Under the pieces are notes generated by a model. That model worked only from the letters and a program-made list of their open reading frames with translations, had not been told where the DNA came from and did no database searches. The position numbers were made by a program, and so were the translations under genes. Positions 36,107 to 45,216 of a stretch of 64,000 bases of DNA are shown here, piece by piece (position 1 is the stretch's first letter; every line of letters begins with the position of its first letter). Where the stretch lies: assembly GCF_019084075.1 (NCBI RefSeq), contig NZ_JAHREN010000001.1, positions 2,763,501-2,827,500 of the forward strand, read 5' to 3'. The DNA comes from Siccirubricoccus sp. G192 (lineage in GTDB: Bacteria; Pseudomonadota; Alphaproteobacteria; Acetobacterales; Acetobacteraceae).

Positions 36107-36891
36107 CACCGCATCCTCGACAGGGTGGAGAGCATCTCGTCGCCCGCGGTGATGACCTTGCTGTTCATCTCATAGGCACGCTGCGCGGTGATGAGGTTGG
36201 TGATCTCCTGCACCACGTTCACGTTGCTGGTCTCGATGAAGCCCTGCATCACCTGGCCATGGCCCGGCTGCCCCGGCGCCGAGAGCTGGGCCTGGCCGGA
36301 GGCGGGGGTGGCCAGCAGCAGGTTGTCGCCCACCGCCTCCAGCCCGCCCTCATTGGCGAAGATGGCGGTCTGGATCTGGCCGACATTCTGCGGCGCCACC
36401 TGACCGTCGAGCTTGGCCAGCACTTCGCCCGTGGCATTGATGGTGACGTCCCGCGCCGCCGCCGGGATGGTGATGCCGGGCTGCACCACGAAGCCCTCCG
36501 CGGTGACGATGACACCCTCCGGCGAGAGGCCGAAGGTGCCATCCCGCGTATAGGCGATCTCGCCCGAGGGGAGCTGCACCTGGAAGAAGCCATTGCCGCG
36601 CACCGCCAGGTCGAAGCGGTTCTCGGTCTGGGACAGGCTGCCCTGCTCGCCGATGCGGTAGATGGCGGAGGTCTTCACGCCAAGCCCGATCTGCGCGCCG
36701 GAGGGCAGGATGCTGCCGGTATCGGAGGACTGCGAACCGACGCGGCGCATGTTCTGGTAGAGCAGGTCCTGGAACTCCGCCCGCCGGCGCTTGTAGCCGG
36801 TGGTGCTCATATTGGCGATGTTGTTCGAGATCACCTCGACATTGGTCTGCTGCGCCAGCATTCCCGAGCCGGCGATCTGCAGGGCGCGCAT
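36106..36891 (-). CDS. flgG: Flagellar distal rod protein FlgG
   Basis: FlgG forms the distal rod. The 261-residue product starts M-R-A-L-Q-I-A-G-S-G-M-L-A-Q-Q and contains the rod signature N-I-A-N-M-S-T-T-G-Y-K-R-R-R-A-E-F-Q-D-L-L-Y-Q. The C-terminal helix ends N-S-K-V-I-T-A-G-D-E-M-L-S. A normal length and ending are seen. It follows flgF by 22 bases. Confidence 0.96.
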   Translation of the reverse strand: MRALQIAGSGMLAQQTNVEVISNNIANMSTTGYKRRRAEFQDLLYQNMRRVGSQSSDTGSILPSGAQIGLGVKTSAIYRIGEQGSLSQTENRFDLAVRGNGFFQVQLPSGEIAYTRDGTFGLSPEGVIVTAEGFVVQPGITIPAAARDVTINATGEVLAKLDGQVAPQNVGQIQTAIFANEGGLEAVGDNLLLATPASGQAQLSAPGQPGHGQVMQGFIETSNVNVVQEITNLITAQRAYEMNSKVITAGDEMLSTLSRMR

Positions 36892-36913
36892 GCGTCTATC
36901 CCTTGTCCATGGA

Positions 36914-37648
36914 TCAGGAGCGGCGGCGGAGGATGCGGTCCACGGCGGTCTGCAGCCGTTCCCCCTCTCGCTCGGCGAATTGCGCGGCGAACTGGGATTC
37001 CCGCAGTTCGGCGGTGAGCTGGGTGAGTTCCAGGACCGGGCGGACATTGCTGCCCTCCACCGCGCCCTGCACCAGGTTCGGCCGCTCCACCGGCTGCGCT
37101 GCGTCGTCGCTGGCGAACAGCCGGTCACCCTCGGCGCGCAGGCGCTGCGGGTCATCGAAGCGGACCACCCGCAGGCGGCCGATCACGCCATTCTCGCTGC
37201 GGATGGTGCCGTCACCCTGGATCTCGATGCGGCTGTCATTCGCGGCGAAGGCCAGCGGCGTGCCGCGGGCATCCAGCACGGGATGGCCTTCCATATCCGT
37301 GAGGCGGCCATCCTGGTCCAGGGTGAAGCGGCCGGCGCGGGTATAGCGCTCGCCCTCCGGCGTCTCGACCGCGAAATACCCCTCGCCGCGAATCGCCACA
37401 TCCAGCGGGTTGCCGGTGCTGCTCACCGGCCCCTGGGCGGTGTCCCGCCAGGTTGCGCGGTCGGTCGCATAGGCGACGCTGGTCTGGCCCTTGGCGACGT
37501 CGCGCTGGGACTGCAGATGCTGGGCGAAGACCGCCCGCGTCGCGCGATAGCCCGGGGTCTCGGCATTGGCCAGGTTGTTGGCCAGGACCTGGGTTGCGCG
37601 AAGCTGCGCGCCGAGGCGGGAGAGGATGACATAGCCGGGCGAATCCAT
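36914..37648 (-). CDS. flgF: Flagellar proximal rod protein FlgF
   Basis: FlgF is a proximal rod component. The 244-residue product has N-N-L-A-N-A-E-T-P-G-Y-R-A-T-R near the start and a central G-E-G-Y-F-A-V-E-T-P-E-G-E segment shared with FlgG. The start is preceded by AAGGGGAG. It is first in the leftward operon, with 237 bases to the divergent fliL gene. Confidence 0.93.
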   Translation of the reverse strand: MDSPGYVILSRLGAQLRATQVLANNLANAETPGYRATRAVFAQHLQSQRDVAKGQTSVAYATDRATWRDTAQGPVSSTGNPLDVAIRGEGYFAVETPEGERYTRAGRFTLDQDGRLTDMEGHPVLDARGTPLAFAANDSRIEIQGDGTIRSENGVIGRLRVVRFDDPQRLRAEGDRLFASDDAAQPVERPNLVQGAVEGSNVRPVLELTQLTAELRESQFAAQFAEREGERLQTAVDRILRRRS

Positions 37649-37885
37649 GGGGCTCCCCTTCGGGCGGTCTGACGTTCTTGCGCCGTCCTGGCGCCTGGAA
37701 CGTAGGGAACCAAGCAACCCCCGTGCCAACGGATTCCGGCCGAAAGCCTGGCGAAACCGGCCCAAAGGGCGGCCCGGATTGCCGCAGGGGGCAGGATCTG
37801 CCGGGCAGGCCGGCGAGGTCTGCCGCGCAAGGCTTCCTTAATCCATGGCTGGGACACTGCCGGCATCGGGCATCCGGGGGGAGCC
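37649..37885. promoter_or_regulatory. Divergent flgF/fliL intergenic region
   Basis: Promoters for both flagellar operons should lie here. The only motif I can point to is TTAATCCAT at about 37839-37847, which resembles a CtrA half-site; no sigma-54 or sigma-28 consensus is convincing. Confidence 0.35.
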
Positions 37886-38384
37886 ATGGCGGAACAGGCG
37901 AAGGAGGTGAAGGGCAGGGGATGCGGCAAGCTGCTGCTGATGGCCCTGCCCTTGCTGCTCGGCGCCGCCGGGACGGGGCTCTGGTTCAGCGGCGTGGCTT
38001 CCGGCCTGCTCGGCGGCCATCCTGCGGAAGCCGCCGCCGCACCGGCACCGCGCCCGCCGGTCTTCCTCGACATGCCGGAGATCGTGGCCAATCTGAACGC
38101 GCCGGGGCGCCGCAGCAGCTACATCAAGCTGCGCAGCAAGCTGGGAATTGGCGCGCCCCGAGGATGCCGCCGTGATCCAGGCGGCGATGCCACGGTTGCT
38201 GGATCTCTTCACCACCTATCTGCGGGAGATGCGGCCGGAGGAGTTGCGCGGCAGCATCGGCACCCACCGCCTGCGGGAGGAGCTGATCGCCCGTGCCAAC
38301 ATGGCGGTCGCGCCGGCAGCGCGCGCGGATCAGCCGCCCACCCGCATCGCCGACGTCCTGTTCGTGGAGATCCTGCTGCAATGA
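37886..38384 (+). CDS. fliL: Flagellar basal-body protein FliL, frameshifted
   Basis: FliL is a single-pass inner-membrane protein beside the stator. The first frame has a membrane helix (K-L-L-L-M-A-L-P-L-L-L-G-A-A-G) and P-P-V-F-L-D-M-P-E-I-V-A-N-L; the second has the family C-terminus R-P-E-D-A-A-V-I-Q, L-R-G-S-I-G-T-H-R-L-R-E-E-L and V-L-F-V-E-I-L-L-Q. The frames join if one G is removed from GGG at 38143-38145, giving 165 residues. The gene is needed for motility in relatives, so an error is likely. Its stop overlaps fliM. Confidence 0.87.
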
Positions 38385-39442
38385 CAGCGCCGGGGGAAAG
38401 CGAGGAGGACCTCGCTGCCGCCTGGGGCGATGCCCTTGCCCAGGAAACCGCGGCCCCCGCCGCGCCGGCCCCGGATTCGACCCGGGTGCTGAACCAGGCG
38501 GAAATCGACAGCCTGCTCGGCTTCGGCGACTCGCCGGAGGAGGAGGGCGACCAATCCGGCATCCAGCGCATCGTCAGCGCCGGCCTCGTCTCCTATGAGC
38601 GCCTGCCGATGCTGGAGATCGTCTTCGACCGGCTGGTCCGCATCATGTCCACCAGCCTGCGCAACTTCACCAGCGACAATGTCGAGGTCTCGATCGACAG
38701 CATCGTCTCGCTGCGCTTCGGGGATTACCTGAACTCGGTGCCGCTGCCGGCCATGCTGGCGGTATTCAAGGTGGAGGAGTGGGACAATTACGGTCTGCTG
38801 GTGGTGGATTCGGCGCTGATCTACTCGATCGTGGACGTGCTGCTCGGCGGCCGCCGCGGCACCGCCGCCATGCGCATCGAAGGGCGACCCTACACCACCA
38901 TCGAGCGCACCCTGGTGGAGCGCCTGATCACCGTGGTGCTGCAGGATCTCTCGGATGCCTTTGGGCCGCTCTCCCCCGTGCAGTTCCGCTTCGAGCGGCT
39001 GGAGGTGAACCCCCGCTTCGCCGCCATCTCCCGCCTGTCCAATGCCTGCATCCTGTCCCGGCTGCGGGTGGACATGGAGGATCGCGGCGGCAAGATCGAG
39101 CTGCTGCTGCCCTATGCCACGCTGGAGCCGGTGCGGGAGCTGCTGCTGCAGCAATTCATGGGCGAGAAATTCGGCCGCGACTCCATCTGGGAGACGCATC
39201 TGGCCGAGGAGCTCCGGCACACCGAACTCACCCTCGATGTCGTGCTGGACGAGCAGACCATGCCACTTGCCTCGGTGCTGTCGCTGCGGCGTGGCGACCG
39301 GATCACGCTCAACGTCGCGCCTGGCGCGCCGGTGCGGCTCCGCTGCGGCGACGTGTCGCTCTACGAGGGCGAATTGGGCCGGCGGGAGAACCGCCTGGCG
39401 GTGCGCATCGAACGGGAATTGCGACGGCAGCAGGAGGCATGA
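38381..39442 (+). CDS. fliM: Flagellar motor switch protein FliM
   Basis: FliM binds CheY-P and passes the signal to the rotor. The 353-residue product has the CheY-binding peptide L-N-Q-A-E-I-D-S-L-L-G-F at about 37-48, set behind an acidic 35-residue extension, and the middle domain (L-E-I-V-F-D-R-L-V-R, N-F-T-S-D-N-V-E-V) and C-terminal SpoA-like domain (G-D-R-I-T-L-N-V). Its start overlaps the fliL stop. Confidence 0.95.
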   Translation: MTAPGESEEDLAAAWGDALAQETAAPAAPAPDSTRVLNQAEIDSLLGFGDSPEEEGDQSGIQRIVSAGLVSYERLPMLEIVFDRLVRIMSTSLRNFTSDNVEVSIDSIVSLRFGDYLNSVPLPAMLAVFKVEEWDNYGLLVVDSALIYSIVDVLLGGRRGTAAMRIEGRPYTTIERTLVERLITVVLQDLSDAFGPLSPVQFRFERLEVNPRFAAISRLSNACILSRLRVDMEDRGGKIELLLPYATLEPVRELLLQQFMGEKFGRDSIWETHLAEELRHTELTLDVVLDEQTMPLASVLSLRRGDRITLNVAPGAPVRLRCGDVSLYEGELGRRENRLAVRIERELRRQQEA

Positions 39443-39446
39443 GGCG

Positions 39447-39860
39447 ATGACCTGGCTGGAATGGACGCTGCAACTCGCCCTGGCTGGGCTGCTGGCCGGT
39501 GCAATGCCCTTCGTGCTGCGGCTGGAGCGCGAATTGCGAGCGCTGCGCCGGGACCGCGGCGCGCTGGAGGGCGGCGCCACCGACCTCAACGAAGCCACCC
39601 GCCTGGCCGAGGCTGCTTCCTTCCGTCTGCGTGCCGCGGCCGAGACGGCGGGGCGGCAGGTGGCGGAGAAGCTCGCCGTGGCGGAGCCGCTGCGTGACGA
39701 CCTGCGCTATCTGGTGGAACGGGCGGAGGCGCTGGCGGACCGGCTCGAAGGGCTGGTGCGCATGGCCCGGCCGGCCGCCGCCGAGGCCCCGCCTGCACCG
39801 CAACCGGCCGGCAGCCAGGCCGAGCGCGACCTGCTGCGCGCGCTGCGCCTCGCCCGATGA
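39447..39860 (+). CDS. DUF6468 membrane-anchored coiled-coil protein
   Basis: This 137-residue protein has one N-terminal membrane helix (L-A-L-A-G-L-L-A-G-A-M-P-F-V-L), then a long helical region rich in R, E, A and L (about 25-110) that is likely a coiled coil, and a P/A-rich tail. It matches the DUF6468 type common in alphaproteobacterial flagellar operons. Its role is unknown; position between fliM and a MotE-like gene suggests a motor function. Confidence 0.75.
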   Translation: MTWLEWTLQLALAGLLAGAMPFVLRLERELRALRRDRGALEGGATDLNEATRLAEAASFRLRAAAETAGRQVAEKLAVAEPLRDDLRYLVERAEALADRLEGLVRMARPAAAEAPPAPQPAGSQAERDLLRALRLAR

Positions 39861-40480
39861 TGCCGCGCCCCCGCCTTCTGCCAGCCTCGCTGGCCGCTAT
39901 GGCCCTGCTGCTGGCCGCCAAGCTGCACGGGTTGGTTCTGGGCTTGCCTGCGACGGCGCCGCAGGTCGGGCTGGTCGGCACGGCTCATGCGGTCAGCACC
40001 GAGACGCGCCCCGCCGGCGCCATGCCACCCCCCACGGCACCAGCGGCAGCGCCCGATCCGCCGCCACCGGAACAGCAGGCAGAGCGGGCGGTGCTGGAAG
40101 GGCTGCGCGCCCGCCGCATCGAACTTGATACGCGCGAACAGGCGGTCGCGGCACGGGAGATGGTGCTGGCGGCCACCGAGCGCCGGCTTGGCCAACGGAT
40201 CGAGGAATTGACCGTGCTGCAGCAACGGCTCGCCGCCGCCGACCAGGCCCGCACGGAGCGGGAGGAGGCGGGCTGGCGCCAGATGGTGAAGCTCTATGAG
40301 GGCATGCGGCCGCGCGATGCCGCGGCCATCTTCGACGATCTCGACATGCCGGTCCTGGTGCAACTCGTGGACCGGATGCGGGAGGCGAAGGCGGCGCCGG
40401 TTCTCGGCGCCATGCGTCCGGAACGGGCACGGCTGCTGACGGCGGAACTTGCCCGGCACCGCGCCCGCCCCGCCGATTGA
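39857..40480 (+). CDS. motE: MotE-like periplasmic motility protein
   Basis: The 207-residue product has an N-terminal signal or anchor (A-S-L-A-A-M-A-L-L-L-A-A-K), a P/A-rich region, a coiled coil (about 70-140) and an MgtE-N-like domain with Y-E-G-M-R-P-R-D-A-A-A-I-F-D-D-L. In alphaproteobacteria MotE is a chaperone or partner of MotC. The ATG overlaps the DUF6468 stop. A second ATG follows directly. Confidence 0.75.
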   Translation: MMPRPRLLPASLAAMALLLAAKLHGLVLGLPATAPQVGLVGTAHAVSTETRPAGAMPPPTAPAAAPDPPPPEQQAERAVLEGLRARRIELDTREQAVAAREMVLAATERRLGQRIEELTVLQQRLAAADQARTEREEAGWRQMVKLYEGMRPRDAAAIFDDLDMPVLVQLVDRMREAKAAPVLGAMRPERARLLTAELARHRARPAD

Positions 40481-40550
40481 AACAACCGAGGATATTCCGC
40501 CCAGCGCCCTGGAAGGCCCGGCCGGAGATCTGCACGAAGGAGGCCGCAGC

Positions 40551-40937
40551 ATGGCAATGGACAAGACGACCAACGTTCTGATCGTGGACGACTACAAGAC
40601 GATGCTCAGGATCATCCGCAACCTGCTCAAACAGCTCGAATTCGACAATGTCGAGGAGGCGACCGATGGTCAGGAGGCGCTGGCCAAGCTGCGCGCCGGC
40701 CAGTTCGGCCTGGTGATCAGCGACTGGAACATGGCGCCCATGACCGGGCTCGACCTGCTGAAGGAGGTGCGGGCGGATGCCCGGCTGCGCGATACCCCCT
40801 TCATCATGATCACGGCTGAAAGCAAGACCGAGAACGTCGTGGCCGCGAAGCAAGCCGGGGTCTCCAACTACATCGTGAAGCCCTTCAACGCCGAGACGCT
40901 GCGCGACAAGATCGAGAAGGTGATGGCGCATGCCTGA
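40551..40937 (+). CDS. cheY: Chemotaxis response regulator CheY
   Basis: The 128-residue single REC domain has the acidic pair in L-I-V-D-D-Y, the phospho-accepting Asp in V-I-S-D-W-N-M near 58, the Thr/Ser position in M-I-T-A-E near 88 and Lys in Y-I-V-K-P-F near 110. It would bind FliM, encoded upstream, when phosphorylated. GAAGGAGG precedes the start. cheZ overlaps its end by eight bases. Confidence 0.93.
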   Translation: MAMDKTTNVLIVDDYKTMLRIIRNLLKQLEFDNVEEATDGQEALAKLRAGQFGLVISDWNMAPMTGLDLLKEVRADARLRDTPFIMITAESKTENVVAAKQAGVSNYIVKPFNAETLRDKIEKVMAHA

Positions 40938-41574
40938 CGGGAGCCAGGACTCCGGCGGCTTCCGGGCACCCATGCCCGGCAGGCTGCACCCACCGCCGCA
41001 TGGCGGCGATCCGATCGAGGCCGCGGTGCGCGCCGTCCTCGGCAGCCTTTCCGGCGACATGACGGTCACCGAGGCCGCGCTGCTCGCCGAGCTGGAGGCG
41101 CTGGGGCGGGAGGTGATGCGCGCCAAATCCGAGATCGCCGCGCTGCGGGTGGACGACATCAACGCCAGCCATATCCCCGCCGCCACGGACGAGCTGGACG
41201 CGGTGGTCCACCACACCGCAACCGCGACCAATGAGATCCTCGACAGTTGCGAGACGCTGGAGGCGCTGCAGCCGCGCCTCTCCGGCCCGGATGCGGAGGC
41301 GCTGTCGAATGCCGTGACCCGCATCTACGAAGCCTGCAGCTTCCAGGACATTACCGGCCAGCGCATCGGCAAGGTGGTGTCGGCCCTGAAGGCGATCGAG
41401 GGCCGCGTCGCCGCCGTCACCGCCGCCTTCGGCCGTGGTGCCGGCCCATCGCCGCTGCCCGAACCCGCCACCGTCGCACAGACCGAGGGGCAGGCCCTGG
41501 CAAATGGGCCGCAGCTTCCGGCGGCCGCCGCGTCCCAGGCGGAGATCGACCGGCTGCTGGCGAGCTTCGACTGA
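40930..41574 (+). CDS. cheZ: CheY-P phosphatase CheZ
   Basis: CheZ speeds loss of phosphate from CheY-P. The 214-residue product has the long helical hairpin with A-A-T-D-E-L-D-A-V-V-H-H-T-A and the catalytic-Gln segment A-C-S-F-Q-D-I-T-G-Q-R-I, and a short C-terminal peptide Q-A-E-I-D-R-L-L-A-S-F, joined by a P/A/Q-rich linker. That peptide strongly resembles the CheY-binding peptide of FliM. It overlaps cheY, giving a CheY-CheZ pair in one transcript. Confidence 0.92.
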   Translation: MPDGSQDSGGFRAPMPGRLHPPPHGGDPIEAAVRAVLGSLSGDMTVTEAALLAELEALGREVMRAKSEIAALRVDDINASHIPAATDELDAVVHHTATATNEILDSCETLEALQPRLSGPDAEALSNAVTRIYEACSFQDITGQRIGKVVSALKAIEGRVAAVTAAFGRGAGPSPLPEPATVAQTEGQALANGPQLPAAAASQAEIDRLLASFD

Positions 41575-44531
41575 TGCGGGGCGCATTCCGCTGCACGATG
41601 GCGGCACTGCTCGGGCTGGCGATGCTGCGCCCGGCGCTGGCGCAGGAGCGTGTCGGGGTGCGTGCCGGCGAACATCCGAACCACGGCCGACTGGTCTTCG
41701 ATTGGCGCAGCCCGCTGGACTACAGCCTGGAACAGCAGGGCAACCAGGTGCTGCTCCGCTTCCCGCCGGGGACCGAGCTGGATCTCTCCGGCCTGCGCCG
41801 GCTGCCACGCAACGTCACCGGCCTGGCCATGGGCAGCGAGGGCGCCGAGGTCGCGATGCGTCCGGGGGCGCGGGTCCGGCATTTCCGGCTTGGACCGCGA
41901 GTGGTGGTGGATCTGCTCGACCCGGCCCCGGACAGGCCGGCCGCCGCGCCGCCGGCAGTCCGAACGGCGGCGGCACCCGTATCCAGGGCGCCACCGGTGA
42001 CCGCACCCGCTGCGCCAGCAGCGCTTGCGCCCGATGCGCCTCCGGTGCCCATGCCCAGCCCACCCCAGGCGCTCACGCCCGACGAACCAAAGGCGCGACG
42101 CCCGGCTGCGGCAGCGCCATTGCCGCAGGATGCCGTCCAGCCGGCGGCGCAGCCTGTCCGGGGTTCCCCCATGGCAGCGACGGTGCGCGGATCGGTGGCG
42201 GCCAGCGCCCTCGAGCCATCGGCACCCAGCCCCGCCGCCCTGCCGGTTCGGCTGGTGGTCGCACCGGGCCGGCCGCGCGCCCTGCTCATGCCTTTCCCTG
42301 CTGGCACCGGTGCCGCGCTGCTGCGCCGTGGCGATGCCATGCTCGCGGTCTTCGATGCCGCCCTGCCGCTCGATCTGACGGCGCTTCGCCGTGACCCGGT
42401 CCTTGCGGGCGCCGAGGCCGTCGCCCTGCCCGGCGCGACGCTGCTCCGGCTGCCGCTGGCACCGCCCGCCACGCTGCGGGCCCGGCGGGAGGGGAGTGCC
42501 TGGCTGCTGGAAGTCTCGGGGCCCGCAGAATCCCGGGAGGGCCGGCTGGCGCCCGAGGATCGCACCATTGCATTGGAAGCCGAGGCGGGGGCAGCCCCGC
42601 GGCTCCTGCTCCGCGCTGCGCAGCCCGGCCGCGTGGTGCCGATGACCGACCCTGAAAGCGGCCTGCCGCTGCTGCTCGGCACGGTGCGGGAGGCCGGGCA
42701 GGCGATGCCGGTCGGGCGCCGCCTGCCGGAACTCGACCTGCCGGCCACCCTGCTCGGCACCGCCGTGCTGGCCCGGGCGGACAGCGTCACCATGCAGGGC
42801 GGCATCGACCGCTTCACCGTCACGGCGGCGGGTAGCGCTCGGCTTGCGCTGGATCCCGCCGCAGCCCAGGCGGCAGCCGGGCCGGCGATGACCCGCCTCT
42901 TCGACCTGCCGGACCTGCCGGCAGCACAGCTTCTGGAGCGGCTGCGATCGCAGCAGGGCGGCATCGTCGGGGCGCCGCCGCTGGCACGGCTGGCGCAGCG
43001 CCAGGCGGCGGCGGAAAGCCTGCTCGCCCTCGGCCTGCCACAGGAGGCGCAGGCAATGCTCGCCCTTGCCCTGGCCGAGGACCCACGCGCGCCCCAGCAC
43101 CCGCGCCTCGCCGCGCTGGCCGCCGCCGCCGCCCTGCTCGCCGGACGACTTCAGGAAACGGCCGGGCTTGGCCACCCCGATCTGCCGGAGAATGACGAAA
43201 TCACCCTCTGGCGTGCCGCCCTGGCCGCGGCGCGGGGCGAGCCACGCACCGCCGCGCCCGGCCTGGCCGCCACCCTGCCCCTGCTGCTCGCCTATCCTGA
43301 GGGCCTGCGTTCCCGCCTGTTGCCCCTGGCCGCGCGGGCCCTGGCCGAGGCCGATGAGCGGGAGGCGCTGCGTCATCTACTGGCCGCCGCCCCGTCGGGG
43401 TCCGACCTGGCCCTGCCGCGCGCCATGCTGGCCGAAGCCGAGGGCCGGGTCGAAGCGGCGCTCGCCGGCTATGACACGGTGGCGCAGGGGCGGAACCGGC
43501 TGGAGCGGGCGCAGGCGCTGCGCCGCGCGGTGGAACTGCGCCTTGCCACCGGCCTCCTGAATGCCCCGGCCGCGGCGCGGGCACTGGAGGCTGCGCTATT
43601 CGCCTGGCGCGGCGATGAGGGGGAGGTGGCGGCGCGGCTCCGCCTCGCGCAACTGAAAAGCGCCGCCGGCGATCCACGCGGCGCCTTGGCGCTGCTGCAC
43701 GAGACGGAGGCGATGGTGCCGGACCGCGCCGCGCAACTCCGTCCAGAGCTCATCGGAGCTTTCCTGGCGGCACTGGAGCACGATCCACCGCTGGCCGCAG
43801 TCACGCTATACGATGCACATCCCGAATTGCTGCCTGCCGATTCGCGTGGCGAGGCAACCGCGGTGCTGCTGGCCGACCGGCTGATCGCGCTTGACCTGAC
43901 GGAGCGTGCCGCGGCGCTGCTCGGCCAGGCGGCATCGCGTGCCGCGGGTGCGGCACGGGCGGGACTCGGGCTGCGGCTGGCAGCGCTGCACCTGGCCGAA
44001 GGCGATGCTGCCGGCGCCCAGGCCGCGCTCGCCGCCAGCATGGCGCCGAACCTGCCGCCCGTGCTCGCGCAGGAGCGTGCGATCCTAGAGGCACGGGTGG
44101 AGGCGCGGCGCGGGCGCTTGCCACGGGCGGTGGCCGCGTTACAGGCACTTGGCCCGGCGGGTGCGGAGCCGCTTTCGGAATTGCTGGTCGAGGCGCAGGA
44201 CTGGTCCGGCGCCGCGGCGGCGCTCCGCCGGCATCTCCGCACGGCCCTGCCAGCGGTGCCAGCGCCGCTTTTGGAACAGCATCGTCGCTTGGTGCTGCGC
44301 CAGGCCGCGATCCTGGCCCTGGCCGGGGAGGACGCGGCGCTGGCGGCGCTGCATGCCGAGCATGCGGCGCGGATGCAGGGCGGCGCGCTGGCCGAGGCTT
44401 TCACGCTGCTCACCGCCGATCCGCTGCGTGGCATGGGCGATCTGCCGCGCCTCCAGCGCGAACTGCAACTCTTCCGCAACTTCCCCGTGCGGCTGGAGGC
44501 ATTGCGGGCGGGTGGGCCGGTTACACGCTGA
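41574..44531 (+). CDS. Large exported helical-repeat protein in the flagellar operon
   Basis: The 985-residue product has a signal peptide (A-A-L-L-G-L-A-M-L-R-P-A-L-A-Q), an N-terminal AMIN-like beta domain (about 25-115, ending R-V-V-V-D-L-L-D), a P/A-rich linker (about 120-220), a second beta-rich section, and about 520 residues of A/L-rich helical pairs that look like TPR-type repeats. I do not recognise a named family. The ATG shares one base with the cheZ stop, so it belongs to the fliL-fliM-cheY-cheZ transcript. A periplasmic scaffold around the motor is a reasonable inference only. Confidence 0.7.
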   Translation: MRGAFRCTMAALLGLAMLRPALAQERVGVRAGEHPNHGRLVFDWRSPLDYSLEQQGNQVLLRFPPGTELDLSGLRRLPRNVTGLAMGSEGAEVAMRPGARVRHFRLGPRVVVDLLDPAPDRPAAAPPAVRTAAAPVSRAPPVTAPAAPAALAPDAPPVPMPSPPQALTPDEPKARRPAAAAPLPQDAVQPAAQPVRGSPMAATVRGSVAASALEPSAPSPAALPVRLVVAPGRPRALLMPFPAGTGAALLRRGDAMLAVFDAALPLDLTALRRDPVLAGAEAVALPGATLLRLPLAPPATLRARREGSAWLLEVSGPAESREGRLAPEDRTIALEAEAGAAPRLLLRAAQPGRVVPMTDPESGLPLLLGTVREAGQAMPVGRRLPELDLPATLLGTAVLARADSVTMQGGIDRFTVTAAGSARLALDPAAAQAAAGPAMTRLFDLPDLPAAQLLERLRSQQGGIVGAPPLARLAQRQAAAESLLALGLPQEAQAMLALALAEDPRAPQHPRLAALAAAAALLAGRLQETAGLGHPDLPENDEITLWRAALAAARGEPRTAAPGLAATLPLLLAYPEGLRSRLLPLAARALAEADEREALRHLLAAAPSGSDLALPRAMLAEAEGRVEAALAGYDTVAQGRNRLERAQALRRAVELRLATGLLNAPAAARALEAALFAWRGDEGEVAARLRLAQLKSAAGDPRGALALLHETEAMVPDRAAQLRPELIGAFLAALEHDPPLAAVTLYDAHPELLPADSRGEATAVLLADRLIALDLTERAAALLGQAASRAAGAARAGLGLRLAALHLAEGDAAGAQAALAASMAPNLPPVLAQERAILEARVEARRGRLPRAVAALQALGPAGAEPLSELLVEAQDWSGAAAALRRHLRTALPAVPAPLLEQHRRLVLRQAAILALAGEDAALAALHAEHAARMQGGALAEAFTLLTADPLRGMGDLPRLQRELQLFRNFPVRLEALRAGGPVTR

Positions 44532-44688
44532 GTCCAGCGCCGGGATCGGGGGGGCAGCGGCAAAAAATTTCGGCAAAAGGGGGGGAGAATTCGCTTGCCT
44601 TGCTGGTCCGCGTGCCCCATATGCGCCGGCCATTGACCTGATCGATCCCCGATCACCCTGGTCATCTGCTGGTGGGAAGGAGCCCGCA

Positions 44689-45144
44689 ATGGAAGCTCTC
44701 GTCCAACTGGGGATGGTCTCGGAATTGCTCCCGAGCGAAGCCCAGAATTCTGCAACCTCGGAGAGCGAGGCCAAGGATTATTTCGTTACCCGTGACGGCG
44801 TCCGTTTCGCCGGCACGCATCTGATCATCGATCTCTGGGACGCCACCAACCTGGCGGACCCGGAACATGTCGATGCGGTATTGCGCGAGGCGGCCATCGC
44901 CACGGGCGCCACCATCCTGCACGGGCACTTTCACCATTTCGGCCCGAACAGTGGCGTTTCCGGCGTGCTGGTGCTGGCGGAGAGCCATGTCTCCATCCAC
45001 ACCTGGCCGGAGCGGGATTATGCGGCGCTCGACATCTTTGTCTGTGGCGACTGCAACCCCTATCTCGCCATCCCCGTTCTCAAGAAGGGCTTCCTTCCGG
45101 GACGGGTGCAGCTGGCGGAGCACAAGCGCGGCATGGTCGGCTGA
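44689..45144 (+). CDS. speD: S-adenosylmethionine decarboxylase proenzyme
   Basis: SpeD makes decarboxylated SAM for spermidine synthesis and self-cleaves to form a pyruvoyl group. The cleavage site is E-S-H near 98-100 in L-A-E-S-H-V-S-I-H-T-W, making Ser99 the pyruvoyl precursor, and the His and Cys of the active site lie in this block and in F-V-C-G-D-C. The 151-residue class 1b enzyme has an N-terminal extension of about 25 residues. speE follows after a terminator-like hairpin. Confidence 0.93.
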   Translation: MEALVQLGMVSELLPSEAQNSATSESEAKDYFVTRDGVRFAGTHLIIDLWDATNLADPEHVDAVLREAAIATGATILHGHFHHFGPNSGVSGVLVLAESHVSIHTWPERDYAALDIFVCGDCNPYLAIPVLKKGFLPGRVQLAEHKRGMVG

Positions 45145-45170
45145 CGCGGCGCCGAATGTGACGGAACCAG

Positions 45171-45198
45171 GGGCGGGATCCCAAGGATCCCGCCCTTT
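45171..45198 (+). terminator. Hairpin terminator between speD and speE
   Basis: An 11-base perfect stem, GGGCGGGATCC with GGATCCCGCCC, around a CAA loop is followed by TTT. It sits 26 bases after the speD stop and 19 bases before speE, so it should weaken read-through into speE. Confidence 0.7.
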
Positions 45199-45216
45199 CG
45201 CTATGTGGAGCCTGCC

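Noticed and set aside
44532-44688. Riboswitch before speD
   Set aside because: No conserved riboswitch core or matching stems could be seen in the 157 bases.
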